Under the pieces are notes generated by a model, which was not told the origin of the DNA, did no database searches, and was given only the letters and a program-made list of their open reading frames with translations. A stretch of DNA of 64,000 bases from Tetradesmus obliquus. Taxonomy: Eukaryota; Chlorophyta; Chlorophyceae; Sphaeropleales; Scenedesmaceae. The stretch's first letter is position 1. Each line of letters starts with the position of its first letter. Below are positions 1 through 12,014 of this stretch, one piece after another. The position numbers and the translations under genes are program-made. The DNA is taken from contig CP126196.1 of NCBI GenBank assembly GCA_030272155.1, forward strand, positions 6,014,501 to 6,078,500, written 5' to 3'.

Positions 1-1128
1 TGGCTTGCATGCTGTGCCTGCATCGCCAACACTGCAGCTGCCTCACTGCAGTGCAGTCCAGCTGGACTTGCAACTGCTAAAACACAACAGTGATGCTGTT
101 TGAACATCAGAAATTACAAGTAAGCAATAAAGTGGACCACGCAGGCCCAGCAGCAGCCAGCTTGCCAGCTGGTGATGGTAGACGCCATATGAGTAGGGCC
201 CGGCCCCTGAGTACTACACTAGTGTACACTGACTCGGGACAGAAAGGCAGTTCCTGGCAGATCATGGCCAGCTGTGGCAGAGCCGCACAGCCTGCAAAGC
301 TTCAGCGTGTGCCCAACTAAAACAAATTGAAAGTAAGAAAGGGCGGCATGGCAAAATAGGCGCGCAAAGTTGCTGTCTCTCGCACCCTTTGCAAAGACCT
401 TTGCTGCATGCATATGCACAATGGCAGTGCCTGCAGGTAGCTGGCCCAGCGGCTAAAGGCACGTAGTAGTTTTAGATGCAGCCTTTCAGTTGATTTAAAG
501 CCCTTGCAATTCGCAGCCTCTGTATCTGCACGCTGCAACGACACTGCCAGTTCATGCGCATGCGTGCACAGTGCTCGGCACCTGCATGACCGTGCATGGA
601 CATCCATTTTTGAAACAGATCCTACAGCGTGTAAGTGCGAGGTAAGGCATGCACGCATCGGCCACACTTCGACAGCATCGCACAGGACGGTCACAGCACA
701 CACCGCGATCGCTGCTGCGTGTACGGTTACCCCTTCATCTGGGTATCAAAAGAATTAGTATGACAAGATCTTTTACAATCCGTGGTTTTCGCCAGCAGGC
801 GATGCTTCGGTACTGTATGCACCCCTTTCCTGCCACCCGCTTGTCACTAGGGCGGAAGGGTTGCGGGCGAATGGGTTCACGGCCTGCTCAGCATACGGTG
901 GGGCGGTATTGAGTGATCTCTGACGCAAATAGCATGGGAGCAGCTTGCAGCAGGAGGCGCGAGGAGACGCTGCCAGGTGCTGCCAGTGGCAGCCCCCCAG
1001 CAACCCTGCAACAGAACTGCACGAGCAGCTTCGATGAGGGCATCGTTGATTTACGTGGAAAAATGAGGGATGCTGTCATACACGGAATGGTGTGAGCTGG
1101 CCACAGGTGAACAGGGGCTCCAGCGCAG
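1..1128. other. No recognisable gene
   Basis: Only short open frames with no family resemblance were seen. Earlier 5' exons of the methyltransferase gene that begins just downstream could lie here, but I could not place any with matching frame and splice signals. Confidence 0.4.
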
Positions 1129-2057
1129 AACAGGGGCTGGTGTGAGCTGTTCCTACTCAAGATAGACACCGAAGGCTTTGATGTGCTGGTGTTGCAAGGC
1201 GCGCGCAAAGCTCTTGCATCACACAAAGTAGATATCTTGCAGTTTGAATACCACGGCATAGGAGTTTGGGGGACATCGCCAGAGTTTACACTCAAGGTGA
1301 GTGACAAAAATAGGAGCAGGAGCAGGACTAGTCCAGTACTGCATTTTATCATTTGAGCTTTAATCAGCCATGGTGCCCCCAGGGCCACTTCTAGCCATAC
1401 GCGTACACAGTATGTTGCGTTGTGCTTGTGATATGTGACCTAAACCTCTTTATAAGGTGAGATCAACAAACAAGTGTCAGCCTTATCTTGTATTATGCTT
1501 TGTGCTGTAAATGTGTGTGGTACATGTACCCTGCCATGCTATGCTGGCAGTTGATGGCAAGGATTTCAGGCGAGCAGTTGAGGAGGCCATCATCATGCAA
1601 TGAAGAGCATGCAACCCTGCCATTGCAGGACCACATGGAAAGTCTCAATGTGGGTGCATATGACTTTGTGGCCATTTTGTGAACACACAAGATGTTGCTG
1701 TCGCAACAACCTTGAGGACCATGCCAGTTGCCGGCCATCGGCCACAAGGTGTTGCACTGTCTTGGTACTAAAATCATCGATAACAGTGGATCCGTCCGAC
1801 TGCACTGGTAGTCACGCGCAAAAGCAATCCCGCCGTGTGTGTTACAATGCCGTGTGTAGGCGGTGGTCAAGGATCTGGAGCTGCTGGGATACATTTGCTA
1901 CTTTGAAGGCAAATTGCTCACACGCCTCACTGGCTGCTGGAGTGATGCTTTTGAGGTCAAGGGATGGTCAAATGTAGTGTGTGTGACATCTACCAAGCCT
2001 GTGCAAGCAGTGCTGCGTGCATACAGCCTAGCACCATTTGCAAGTAGATACCATTAG
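1129..2057 (+). CDS. FkbM-family methyltransferase, 3' exons (partial)
   Basis: Two exons join in phase 0: about 1129-1296 and 1860-2057, separated by an intron with a GTGAG donor and a TAG acceptor. The first carries LFLLKIDTEGFDVLVLQGA, the hallmark of the C-terminal half of FkbM SAM-dependent methyltransferases. The second continues with an alpha-helix, a Gly-Tyr-x-Cys-Tyr-Phe strand and a Trp-Ser-Asn-Val motif as in algal members, then ends in TAG. FkbM enzymes O-methylate sugars or other small substrates; the substrate here is unknown. The SAM-binding N-terminal part is not found, so the gene is 5'-truncated or its upstream exons are unrecognisable. The start at 1129 is only the first plausible acceptor. 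Family call is firm; completeness is not. Confidence 0.7.
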
Positions 2058-3472
2058 ACATGTTCAGCTTCAAAATCCAAATTCAACTAGTATTACTGTA
2101 GAAGTGCGGAGTTTAGCACAGCAGCCTGGTCCCAAGCCTCACTCGGATGATGCATAGTGTAGGATTTCAAGGTCAGTCCCCTGGGACCTTCAAATGACTG
2201 TTAGCACTTTTACCACAGGTTTGGACGGTAGTCGACGTGTGCCACTTGGCTGTTGCAGGAATGGAGTTGCAAAAAACTTGTCCAGGTACAGACAGCAAGC
2301 TGGGCATACATTGTTACTTGTACGCTTCCAGTTTTTGACTTCAGTGGACTTCAGTGGACCCCCTTTCAACCTTTCAGTTCTTCATTGCTTGCATTGTCAC
2401 CCAGCTATGAGCGAGCATTATGTGAATGGGCATTATGTTGCTTGGTGATTTTGTGGCTGCCCGTCAGGGATGTTGTGGGGCAATGTGTATGTAAAGCAAA
2501 GCTGAACAAGGAGACCCCCGCCCATCGACCCCTGATGCTCCGAGTCGGCTGTAATGCAGGTATATCTGTCCGGCAGCACGTCATCAAGCATTGGCCATAC
2601 CTTTAGCGCACAGAAGTTTTGCAGCGCAGCAGTGTCAGCGTCGCGTCTTCTGTCAAACACACGAAATGCTCATGTCTTCCTTGTATTATGGAACTACTAC
2701 CTTTGTGTTCTGGCTTATAAGCCTAATTAGCTCACACTGTCGCCATGCTTTCGTGCTGGGTAGCTTGGCGTGAACCTTCGGTTCGCTTGCATCAAACAAG
2801 CGTCGATTAACGTACGACATCAACGATTGCTCCGCATGAGGGTGCAACAGCGGAACCTATCTTTCCCTCGGTCAACCTATGTAGCCGGCTGGCGCGTGGC
2901 GCGCAGGGCCGCCCAGTGGTGGCGCAGGCAGCGCGTCCCTGGGTGTGCAGCAGAGTAACTGCGTGCCTGTCAGGCCTGCTGGGCTGCTCGGTCACTCGTT
3001 GTCGCGTCACCTGCGGGTGGCAAGGGAGATCGGGCGGCTTTGCTTGCACGGGCAGGGGTTAGTCTAAAGCCGAGTGCGTGCTCTGCTGCTGGCACGGGGC
3101 TGCTGCACTGGCCACTCGCGCGGCTCTGGGTGTCACACCGCTGTGTCTCTATCACGGGCTGTGGGTTATCAAGACAAAGGTACTGTATTGCGGGCTCACC
3201 TGTTCTGTACTTTACATGCTAGTACTGTGTCTGGTGTGGTAGCTGACTTATACAATCGCCAGTGGGCAACCCAGCCAGCTTTGCACTTTGCACACAGCAA
3301 CACGCAATGTTCGCTGCCGTGTTGTGAGTGCCAGCCTGAACTTGCGTGCTGCACTGGCTAGGTTCAAGGCATTTGTGCAGATTCTGTCTGACACCACGCC
3401 ATGCATAGCTACTGTTGCTGCTGATACATATGTTCATGTGCTGCCCCACTCCCTCTCTTGCACATCCTGCAG
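2058..3472. other. No recognisable gene
   Basis: This stretch separates the methyltransferase exons from the damaged gene that follows. No conserved coding motif or structured repeat was found on either strand. Undetected 5' exons of the next gene are possible. Confidence 0.4.
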
Positions 3473-5221
3473 AGACGCGAGGAGCTGCTGAGCCGCGGGT
3501 ACATCAAGGAGCACGTGTTCGGGGCCCTGAAGTCCCTGGCCTACAAGCAGCCGTTTGCAACAAAAGCGTGTACCTCAACCAGTACAACGTGGAGGACCTG
3601 AGCGGCTAGCGGGCGCTGTTTGGTGGGGCAGCAGCAGGAGAGGCAGCCTTCAAGGCGCTGGACAAAGTGGTATGTCGTGCTGCTGCTACTCTGGTTGACT
3701 GTTGTAAGCGACCCGTGGCGTTTTGCACTGCAGTGCGTGCTTCTTTATGACGTGTTATGCAAAGGCAGTGGTGCCTGTGCGCAAACAACCAGCTGCACAT
3801 GTGCTACGGCAACACAACAGCAGCACAACAATGCTCATCAAATGGAAACAGGTGACCATCAGTGCAGAATACAACAACACTGTGAGGCACATCGTGTCTC
3901 TTTGTGTGTGGAGGGGGGGGGGGGGGTCACCAACGCTGGTGAAAATAGCATTTGCATAGCGCTAGCTGGTGCATCAATATTGCTGGTCTGCCATCTTGTA
4001 CTTATCTTAAAGTTCTGCATGATTGTGGCACGCACTGTTTGTCTGCAGGTGATACCCCACCATGCATCCAACATCAAGGGCCAATGGGCGGCGGCGGCAA
4101 AGGACGCTGCAGCCAAAGAGTTCCCGTACCCAGGTGACGCAGCAGCAGCAGCTGGTGCCAGCCCAGAAGCACTGAAGGCAGGGCTGCAGCAGTGGCGAGA
4201 CGAGCTGCTTGAGGGTGCGCGACTTGGTTGCTGTCGGGCATTTGCACACAACTGCTGTTGCTTTGCCAGGCGTGCTGTTTGTTGTGCTCTGCATTCATAA
4301 AGCTGAGCTCCAGTGCACGCCCGACTGCAGCTCGCTAGCCAACATAAGTGTGCTTGCTGCTGTGTCGTGAAGATTACAAAAACACTGGGTGTCACCGCGT
4401 GCTTGACTGCAGCTCACCAACAACAGCTGCTGTGTCTGCTGCGTGCTGCTTTGTCCTGCGAATCACAAGTAACTGGGCATCACTGCCCGCATGACTGTAG
4501 CTCACCAACAACAGCTGCTGCTGTGTGCTGATGTGTACTGCAGACAACACGTGGCTGGGCACCAACACCAACCTGCTGGGCACCCCCGCTTGGGGCAGGA
4601 TCTTGGTTGCCTGCCACAACAAGATGTCCACAGGGTGGAGCACTTCGGCTCAGGTGGCGTGGCAACCACAACCTACGAGAAGGGCATAACCTTCCAGGTG
4701 TGCCATCACCAGCTGCACCAACATGAGCAGTAGGCATTCCATCTTCTGCCAGCATGCCAGTATCTACGTGTTATGAGCCGTATCGCAGGTTTTCTATGAC
4801 TGCCAAGGTAGCAGAGATGCCCGGCAGAGACGTTGACATTCAGAAAGCACAATTGCTGCAATAACCATGTAGCGGGATAGAAACATAACAACAAAACATA
4901 ACATTCAAAGAAACGCCTGCTGTGTACCCCTCCCTCCATGTGCTGCAGGTCAAGCGCTACATCAGGGGAGACAAAGGAGGCCTGGCAGGAGCAGTCAACC
5001 TGACGCAGCAGCACCTGCAGCAGCACACAGAGTACGTGGAGATGCTGCGCCTCCTCAGGACCATCATCGCTGCAGGTGACTGCATGCTGGGTGCTGACGG
5101 CACTGTGGAGATCCGCGCCACTGCTGCCGACGTGCACGCCGCCAACAGGGCGGCGGCGAAGGGGCTGGAGGGCTTGGATGACAACGACAAGCGCTACAGG
5201 GACTCAAGGAACTTCCTGTGA
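3473..5221 (+). pseudogene. Unrecognised multi-exon gene, damaged
   Basis: Four exons can be joined with clean splice signals and mostly consistent phases: 3473-3669, 4049-4214, 4544-4697 and 4949-5221, ending in TGA. The product would be Ala-rich and mostly soluble, with pieces such as KEHVFGALKSLAYKQPF, KGQWAAAAKDAAAKEFPYPG and a charged C-terminus KRYRDSRNFL. Exon 1 needs a one-base shift near 3560 and meets a TAG at about 3607-3609. Exon 3 needs another shift near 4625-4640. These lesions suggest a decaying copy or assembly indels. A start codon was not located. I do not recognise the family. Its position beside a transposase remnant makes a mobile-element accessory gene possible, but nothing in the sequence proves that. 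Confidence 0.4.
3913..3926 (+). repeat. Poly-G tract (14 G)
   Basis: A homopolymer run of 14 G inside the intron between exons 1 and 2 of the damaged gene at 3.5-5.2 kb. Confidence 0.9.
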
Positions 5222-6775
5222 TGCCCAAGCAGCTGTTTAGGCAAAGCTGCAGAGCCACCATTGCCAGCTTCTGCTGAGAGTTGGCACCGCAACAGCAGCA
5301 GCAGCATTATGCTCAGCAGTCTGCCAGGCTCGGCTGGTGGAGCTTAGTGTGTGTGGGATGCATTGCCGGCGTGCTGAAATTGCTGCTGCTGTGCTATGGG
5401 GGGGCAGCTTGTCCACTTGCCGCAGCATGGTTGCTGTTTGATGTGGCGCGTGACTATAGGGGGAGGGGGATTATGTTTCCCAGGGAGATGTCACTTGAAA
5501 CGGTTTCAACTGCAGCGGGAACGGCGCAGCTGCCAACAAAACAATGCACAGGGTCTGAGTGCATCTGATTGAGTTACTCACTGAGTGTAGGGCACTGCCG
5601 CAGCGTGACGATGCACATGCTGGCATGCGATGTTGTTGTGGCGGGAGAGCGCATGCAGGGCCTGAGAATTCACATTCTTCGAAGGTGATCACACAAACAC
5701 CCTGCATGTTTGTTGCGCCTGGGAAGCTTTCAAGCATGTTCAACACAGAGGTGTTGCCCTGGTAGTGCCGCTGTGACAGTGTCACGCTCTGTGTATGTAA
5801 CATTACAATGTAGCATACAGCTACACTGCACCATGCGAGCCGACACGGCAGGTGGTGCCTGCAACAGTACAAACACACCCAACGAGCAGCATGCTGCCGT
5901 GTTCCAGGCGGAAAGAGCCTGCAGTCAGCGATGTTTATGTGATTTATAATCATTGTAAAGCATTACATTACATTACATTACATGCTCCACTCAACGAGGA
6001 GTGGGAACCCCAGTCAGGAGCCAACGAGAGGCTCATAGGGGGAGGAAACATCGAAGAACAACTCATCATCGTCCAAACCGTCAGACGACAACGCAGAAAA
6101 AAACTCATCAGCATCATCAATAGCTTGAGCAATAGCCTGAGAGGACAGAAGGACCTCAGGATCAGTGTCCGGGTGACACCGGAAAGCGATGTCTTGACAT
6201 CCATTCCGCGACATTCGGCGGACATCCGGTGGACATCATGACATGTGATGTTCGATGTTTTTTGACTTGTATCCACTGACCGGGGACATGTGTCGATGTC
6301 CATGGTTGTCAAACATTGATGTAAACATCGCACTAGGTTTTGGGGACGTATGCTGCTGTGGCACCAGGGTATGCAGGTTACTCAAGGCCGGCTGCGCAAC
6401 TGCAATGTGGACTGGCAGTGGTAAATCTGTCACACGTCTTTGGCGTGCTATGCAGCGGGGCAGTAGGCTGCTGTTTCTCAACAGGTACAGGGCTGGATAG
6501 CAGGCTGAGGCTCACCTCTGGTGGCTGCTGCTAGGTTGCTGGGTACTGGCAGCTGGTTACAGAGCTGCTGGGTTGATGTTGTGCTGCTAGACTCTAGCGC
6601 AGGGCTGCAGGCAGGCTTAGGTGCACTCTGGGCACGGCTGCTGTTAGATACTGGCACTCTCTGGTGCTTTGAACCGGCCTCAGTGGCTCAGATAACTGCG
6701 AGGTTGTCTGACTGCAGAATCCAAGCTTCAGGAGGTTTGTAACCTGTTCAAGCCGTGCCCCAGTCTTTCATTCAG
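5222..6775. other. Intergenic; ATTAC microsatellite and small acidic minus-strand ORF
   Basis: A short ATTAC microsatellite lies at about 5964-5985. A minus-strand frame at 6014-6214 encodes an acidic peptide containing AIAQAIDDADEFFSALSSDG, which looks protein-like but matches nothing I recognise. It could be an exon of a lost transposon N-terminus. The rest is CAG/CTG-biased DNA with no gene signal. Confidence 0.3.
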
Positions 6776-9744
6776 ACCTCCACAGCTGAATGCCAGCAAG
6801 CTGATTGACGAGGTGACTGAAGCACAGCTAGGGCCTGGCTTGGAGCATATCGACCTCCGGCCGCTTTTGGGATACACAAACACCTTTCACCCTCAGCCCA
6901 TCCTCCTTTCGATGCGCAGCAAGCCCATGGAAGTGTTTCAAGAGATCATCAAAAACTGCCCAGTCAACACTCCAGACCAAACATGGTATGCTAGGTCTGC
7001 TGCACCCTTGCACGACCAGGATGGGACTCGAATGTACAACGAGTTCTGGACAGGGCAGAAATGGGAACAGGAGCAGCAGTCACTGAACAAAATCTACACA
7101 ATATGCTAGTTCATCTTCTGGTCAGACAAGGCATCCCACGATCTCATGAATCGGTCCAAAGGTCATCCTTTGACTGTCTGCGTTGGTGAGTGATGATGGT
7201 TGCATGTTGTCAGAGTTTACAGCAGCAATGTGCATTGCTGCGGCTGCACATAGTTCACGAGCATGCACGAAGATCCTATGCAGAGACCAACTCATTCAAT
7301 AGCGGCAGGCTCTGTTCCTTGTTCATGGTTTCCACTGCCGCATGCTTTTTGGCAGGAAACACGTCTGTCGAATACCAACGCAAAAAAGAGGGCTGCAAGC
7401 TGCTAGCTTTGTTGCCAATCATCATGCCAAGGAAGGGGGGGGGGGGGGGGCATGAGAACGCCTGCCTTCAAGGGAGCGCAAGGCCCAGGTGCTGCAAGTG
7501 GCATATGGGGTGGCCTTGGAGCAATTGAAGAAGGCAACCAGCGAGTAAGTGTGATATGAACATGCTATTGACCAGCACATATTGCTTATGTGTTGATGGT
7601 CAGAGCCCATGCAGCATGGCAGCTCAAAGCAGGATGCAACTGCAGGAACAGTATAGCATCAAACGACAGGCAGCACAGATGGCAGCAGCAGCAGCCGCAG
7701 CAGCAGCAACTGCTGTACCTTCCATTGCTGTAGCTTGCACCAGCAATTAGCAGCGGTATGTTCGTGTGGTTCGAGTATGCTGCAGTTGAAAGCAACTGTG
7801 AAGGCAGCAAACTCTGACGGCAGCAGCTGTAGCAACTATGTGCATATTCAAGCTTAGGCACCTGTTGGTTGGCTTCGATCTGTGCCTGGAGAATCAGCAT
7901 GGCAAGGCGCTGGCAGAGGAGATCAAATCAGACATCAACTACAGGCTGCAGGAGATCAGGGGTTGCCACGAGGCCTTTTACCCATCAGATGGACTTGAGG
8001 CAAAGTATGCAATGGCTGAGGAAAGGCGAGGCGTGATGAAGTTCGCTGCCATCGCCATGTATGGCTTGGCAGATGATGCTGTGGCGCAGCTGTTTGCAGG
8101 TAAGCTTCCTTGTGGGCGCTGTTTGTGGTTTGTTGGACGTGTAGCATGCCGTGCAACACTGTGGAACTTTCACCGTTTCTTAATTGGTGGACTGGTGTGC
8201 TCCCTTGGTGCGGCAAACATGCTTGACACAGGAAAGGGCGTCCTGCAAGTCCAGCTGAGCAGTTCTACATAGTGAAGCAGCCTTCTATGCAAACTGTTGT
8301 CACATACATCCTGCTGTCAACAACAGCAGCCCCACGGATCCTGCACAGATGCTTATGTCATTCAGCTAGGTCACTGCTTGTTGCCCACGCCCTGCTGCAC
8401 TGCAGATTACGCGCGCTGGCAGAAGCTCAGGGACCTCAACACGCACGCGGAGGGCACTTTGGCTGCGCTGGAGCAGGCCACAGATGCGCTTATCAACAGC
8501 ATCAACACCACACTTGGTGACTGCAAGTCATTTGACTTTCCTAAAATGGCCAACATGCGCAAGTATGCTGCTGTCATCCCCCAGATGAGGATAATCTCAA
8601 TCAGCGACACTGGCCCCAAAGAGAGCTTCAACAAGGGGTTGAGCGAGGCTTACAACGCAACAAACAGGAAGTACAAGGGGTTGAACCAGCAAGTTGCCAA
8701 CAGAGTGCCCTTGACAGCAGCACTGCAGCAGGCCAGCGCCCGTCCCGCGTCCGACCCCGCCAAACCAGCAATTGGAGTGGTAAGCAACTATCACACCGCT
8801 GTGCTGAAAGGCAGTGCTTGCTCGTCTCAATGTGTGGTCGACCAGCATCTCTGACCTACAGCCGACAGCATGTGCTGCTGTCCGCATTCTGGCAGTAATA
8901 CCTGGTCTTAGGCAGCAGGCAGCCGCCCAGCTTTCAGCATGCACTGTTCCTTGTGCCTGCCTTGTCGAGACTGTTGTGTAACAAGAGTGAACATTTGAAA
9001 CAGAGAGCTTTGATTGTCATGCGTGCCATGCACTCAGCATCAACTGACTGTAGTCTGTCCTGTTCTGTGTGTGCACTGCAGAGGCAAACAACAGCAGCAG
9101 ACTGGCAGCCAACCATGTCTCCAAGCGGCAAGATGTTCAACTTTGCCAACCTGACGGACATCAACACCTGGGAGTACAAAGTGGTTGACTGTGTGCCAGA
9201 GCTAACCCACCTACAGTCAGCAGTGACAAGCATGCTGAGCAGCACTGGCACACCGCTGGGGCCTGCAGGGACTCTTACATCAGTGGAGATCAAAGCGGCG
9301 CTGGGCTTGCCCCGTGTCGAGGGCATTGTGGACGTGGTGCGGGGCCACGCTGCTCTCACAGGGCGCATGAGCAACTGCTTGACATTCAATGATGTCTGCT
9401 ATGACGCCATCATGGTGAGTCCAGACGGTGCAGAGCAGGAGCAACAGTGCTACGGCCAGGTGTACACACTGGGCACAGCGGCCGACATTGATTTTGTCTT
9501 TGTAAGGTGCTATGCCAACCCTGCTGATGTCAACCCCAAGGACAGCAGGGGCAAGCCGCTGGGCTTTGCACCTTTGGTGTGGGAGCCAGCGGCGCCCAAA
9601 GCCCCAACAGCCAAGAAACGAGTGCACATTGTTCAGGGCAGCTACATGGCACTCACGCTTGGGATGCTCAACATCAAAGTCTGCATCGTGCCTGCTTACA
9701 AGCTTGGGGGTGACAACTACCTGCTCAACGACCTCATCAGCTGA
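6776..9744 (+). pseudogene. Plavaka-like DNA transposase, damaged
   Basis: Five exons can be followed: 6776-7185, 7356-7544, about 7849-8099, 8406-8779 and 9082-9744. Exon 1 has the family pattern DGTRMYNEFWTGQKWEQEQ followed by WSDKASHDLMNRSKGHP; the splice into exon 2 creates LTVCVGNTS, equivalent to the 'LTIGN' block of Plavaka transposases. Exon 4 carries QMRIISISDTGPKESFNKG and YNATNRKYKGLNQQ, matching the conserved H/E and 'TN...Q' region. Exon 5 is the C-terminal extension, ending CIVPAYKLGGDNYLLNDLIS and TGA. Lesions: TAG at 7107-7109 just before SDK, and a frame change across a 16-G run in exon 2. The catalytic core is incomplete, so it is very probably inactive. It would have cut and pasted its own element. 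Confidence 0.7.
7435..7450 (+). repeat. Poly-G tract (16 G) inside transposase exon
   Basis: The reading frame is one phase before the run (GCKLLALLPII) and another after it (RERKAQVLQVAYGVALEQL), so length change in this homopolymer is a likely cause of the frameshift. Confidence 0.8.
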
Positions 9745-10707
9745 ATACTGATCCATTCACTGGTGTGAGTTGCTGCCAGCATCCTGCAGCAGCAGCAACT
9801 GCACAACTGCAGCAGCAGCAGTAGCAGTGATATTGCTGCCAGAGAATGGTGGAGTGATGTTCGTGCCAGCAGAGCGTCAGGGGCAACAGACCAGCGGTAC
9901 TGCGTCTTTCTCCCCATGTTCCAGCGCAATTGCAGCAGAGCAATGCCTTTGCAGGAATGCTCCGCTCTGCTTGCAGGAGCGTGCGGCGCGGGGTGGCTGG
10001 TGCCAGCAGCACTGCTAGCACTACAGCGCTGTAGCTGTGAGCAGTGTGTCTCTTTCTCTATGCGCGACGCAATTGCGCTGCATCTGCTGCATCAGCTAAA
10101 TGTACAGTGTGGTGCCGTTGGTGTGTGCAGCAACAACGTTGCAGCTGTGTCCATTTCTGATTGCAGTGCACAGTTACCGTGCAAAGCAGCACTGCTGCAG
10201 CTGCGTAGTACTACTAGTATGCCATCACTTCTTTGTGCAACGTCATAGGGTTGCTGCTTGCAACTCTGCTGCAGCTGTACTGCGCTGCATCCTACCCAGC
10301 TGGTGTACATCATCTGTCAGCTTCTGTGCGTTGTTTGTAGGCTGTGCGGTGCCTTTGTTGCACCCGGGTGTGATATTGATGCTGTGCAGCACTGCTGCAG
10401 CTGTGTTCATCTCTGGTTGCAGCCGGGTATGTAGTTTGCCGTGGTTGCTGTGTGAGGCAGTGGCATTGCCGAAGTGCGCAGTCTGTCTCTTCCTGCACGC
10501 GGCGCCATGCTATAGGATTGCTAGTAGGTTTGCTGCTTGCACCTACTAGGTTTGCTGCTTACAGCTGTGCTGCAGCTGTTGCATGTGGCACATGGTAGCC
10601 TTAACACAGCTGCAGCTAACTTGCAGCAGTCGGGTGTTGTTTTACTAAAGTACGCAGCAGCTCTGAGAGTATGGGGGTTGTGCTTGTAAGCAGACTGCTC
10701 CAAGCCG
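9745..10707. other. CAG/CTG-rich intergenic DNA
   Basis: No gene seen. The sequence is a patchwork of GCTGCAGCTG-type words and short near-repeats (for example two copies of AGGTTTGCTGCTT near 10528 and 10548), typical of decayed low-complexity DNA. Confidence 0.5.
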
Positions 10708-10762
10708 AAGAAGAGGGGTTACACAGTGTGCACAGGCAACTACGTTGCGACGAACACCCGAA
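10708..10762 (+). repeat. Left arm of a 55-bp inverted repeat
   Basis: This 55-bp segment starts AAGAAGAGGGG and ends ACACCCGAA. It is the reverse complement of 12015-12069 with only two mismatches. The two arms enclose about 1.36 kb and look like the ends of a composite or nested DNA element. Confidence 0.8.
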
Positions 10763-10942
10763 ATCACAAGAAAACTGCAGGAAGTTCAGCACAGACCGTC
10801 ACTCATGTGAGGCCCAACCCCAGAGAAATGGCCCCCGTGTGTAAGTTCGGCATATGGCCATGCTAGCACAGCCGCCTTCCTTACTCCACACAGTTCGCCC
10901 CTAGTAAATGTATCCTCGTACGAGAAGTGGAAATGCATGCAC

Positions 10943-10960
10943 TAAACCCTAAACCCTAAA
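10943..10960 (+). repeat. Interstitial plant-type telomeric repeat
   Basis: About 2.5 units of the C-rich plant-type telomere repeat CCCTAAA. It lies within the region bounded by the 55-bp inverted repeats. It is too short to be a chromosome end; it may mark a repaired break or an inserted end fragment. Confidence 0.75.
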
Positions 10961-11384
10961 CTGCATTACGGGCGGGCTGAGCTCACCAAGCCGCAGCTCA
11001 GCCTAGGGCGGAGCACAGCTTGGGCAGTGAAAAGGTGGCTGGAAAATGCAGAGCTGCCCAAAGGCACACAAACACAATCGCATGTCGCAGCGGCCTGTCA
11101 CCAGCCACTCAGCAGGCCAAACAAGTTTCCACCCAACAGGCAGGTCAAAGAGCAAAGGCAAGGCACTCTTGTGCAGAACGTCCGCGCCAGCGCCAAAACA
11201 TGATGCACTACCTTCGGCTACCAGTGTAAACACGGCATGGCCCCAAAACGCAGTGACCAGGCATGCAGCACAGGCATAGACTGCTCCAAGCCCCGTTTTT
11301 TTGCCTGATGGAGCAAGTTGACGGATAGCAGCAGCCAGGCTTGTGTCATATTCAAGTTTTCAGCAGTCAATGGCAAAAAACTCC

Positions 11385-11440
11385 GTATCACACCTCGGGC
11401 GCCTGGGCTCGAACCCGCATCCCATGTTTTGCTTGGGGTG
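11385..11440 (-). other. tRNA-like (SINE-like) A-box/B-box segment
   Basis: On the minus strand TGGTAGAGCA (A-box/D-arm like) is followed about 30 bases later by GGTTCGAGCCC, a perfect B-box. The acceptor, anticodon and T stems do not pair properly, so this is not a functional tRNA. It is better read as a tRNA pseudogene or the head of a tRNA-derived SINE. Confidence 0.35.
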
Positions 11441-11610
11441 CTCTACCAGAACACGGTTCGAACACGGCCCTGAACACGAGAAACGATTAGACACGGTGAG
11501 ACAAGCCACCGGCAGCTGCCGTGTCTAAGACACGTGTTGAGCCGTTCTGGACACGAACCGTGTCTGGACACGTATGTAAATGAGCTTGCTATCGGGTTCT
11601 CATGATATGT

Positions 11611-11928
11611 GAGCTGAAAGAGGGGCAAGTGACTCGCTCTAGGGCGATAGCTTGCCCACCCCTGTAACAGACCTCTCTCTCGAGCTGAAAGAGGGGCAAG
11701 CGACTTGCTCTAGGGCGATAGCTTGCCCACCCCTGTAACAGACCTCTCTCGCTATCGGGTTCTCATGATATGTGAGCTGAAAGAGTTTTCAGGTGTTCGT
11801 TGACGAACGTTGCAACGTAGTTGCCTGTGCACACCGTGTAACCCTTCTTCTTCTTTGAGCTGAAAGAGGGGCAAGTGACTCACTCTAGGGTGATAGCTTG
11901 CCCACCCCTGTAACATACCTCTCTCTGA
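11611..11928 (+). repeat. Three copies of a ~71-bp repeat
   Basis: Units starting GAGCTGAAAGAGGGGCAAG begin at 11611, 11682 and 11857. The first two are exactly tandem (71 bp apart). The third is separated by an insert containing a partial third copy of the 55-bp inverted-repeat arm (about 11793-11850). A flanking word, CTATCGGGTTCTCATGATAT, also occurs twice. Confidence 0.8.
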
Positions 11929-12014
11929 GCAATACATGTTTCCCAGAGAACAGAGACGTCAGGCTCCTTTAAATGACAGCCTGTTTTGCTGAGTCATCTG
12001 CAACGTTCCAGATC

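Noticed and set aside
913..1095. 5' exon of the FkbM methyltransferase
   Set aside because: An open frame and a GTGTGAG donor exist, but the peptide shows none of the SAM-binding motifs expected upstream.
11385..11440. Functional tRNA gene on the minus strand
   Set aside because: The acceptor and anticodon stems do not pair and the loop lacks the usual T before the anticodon.
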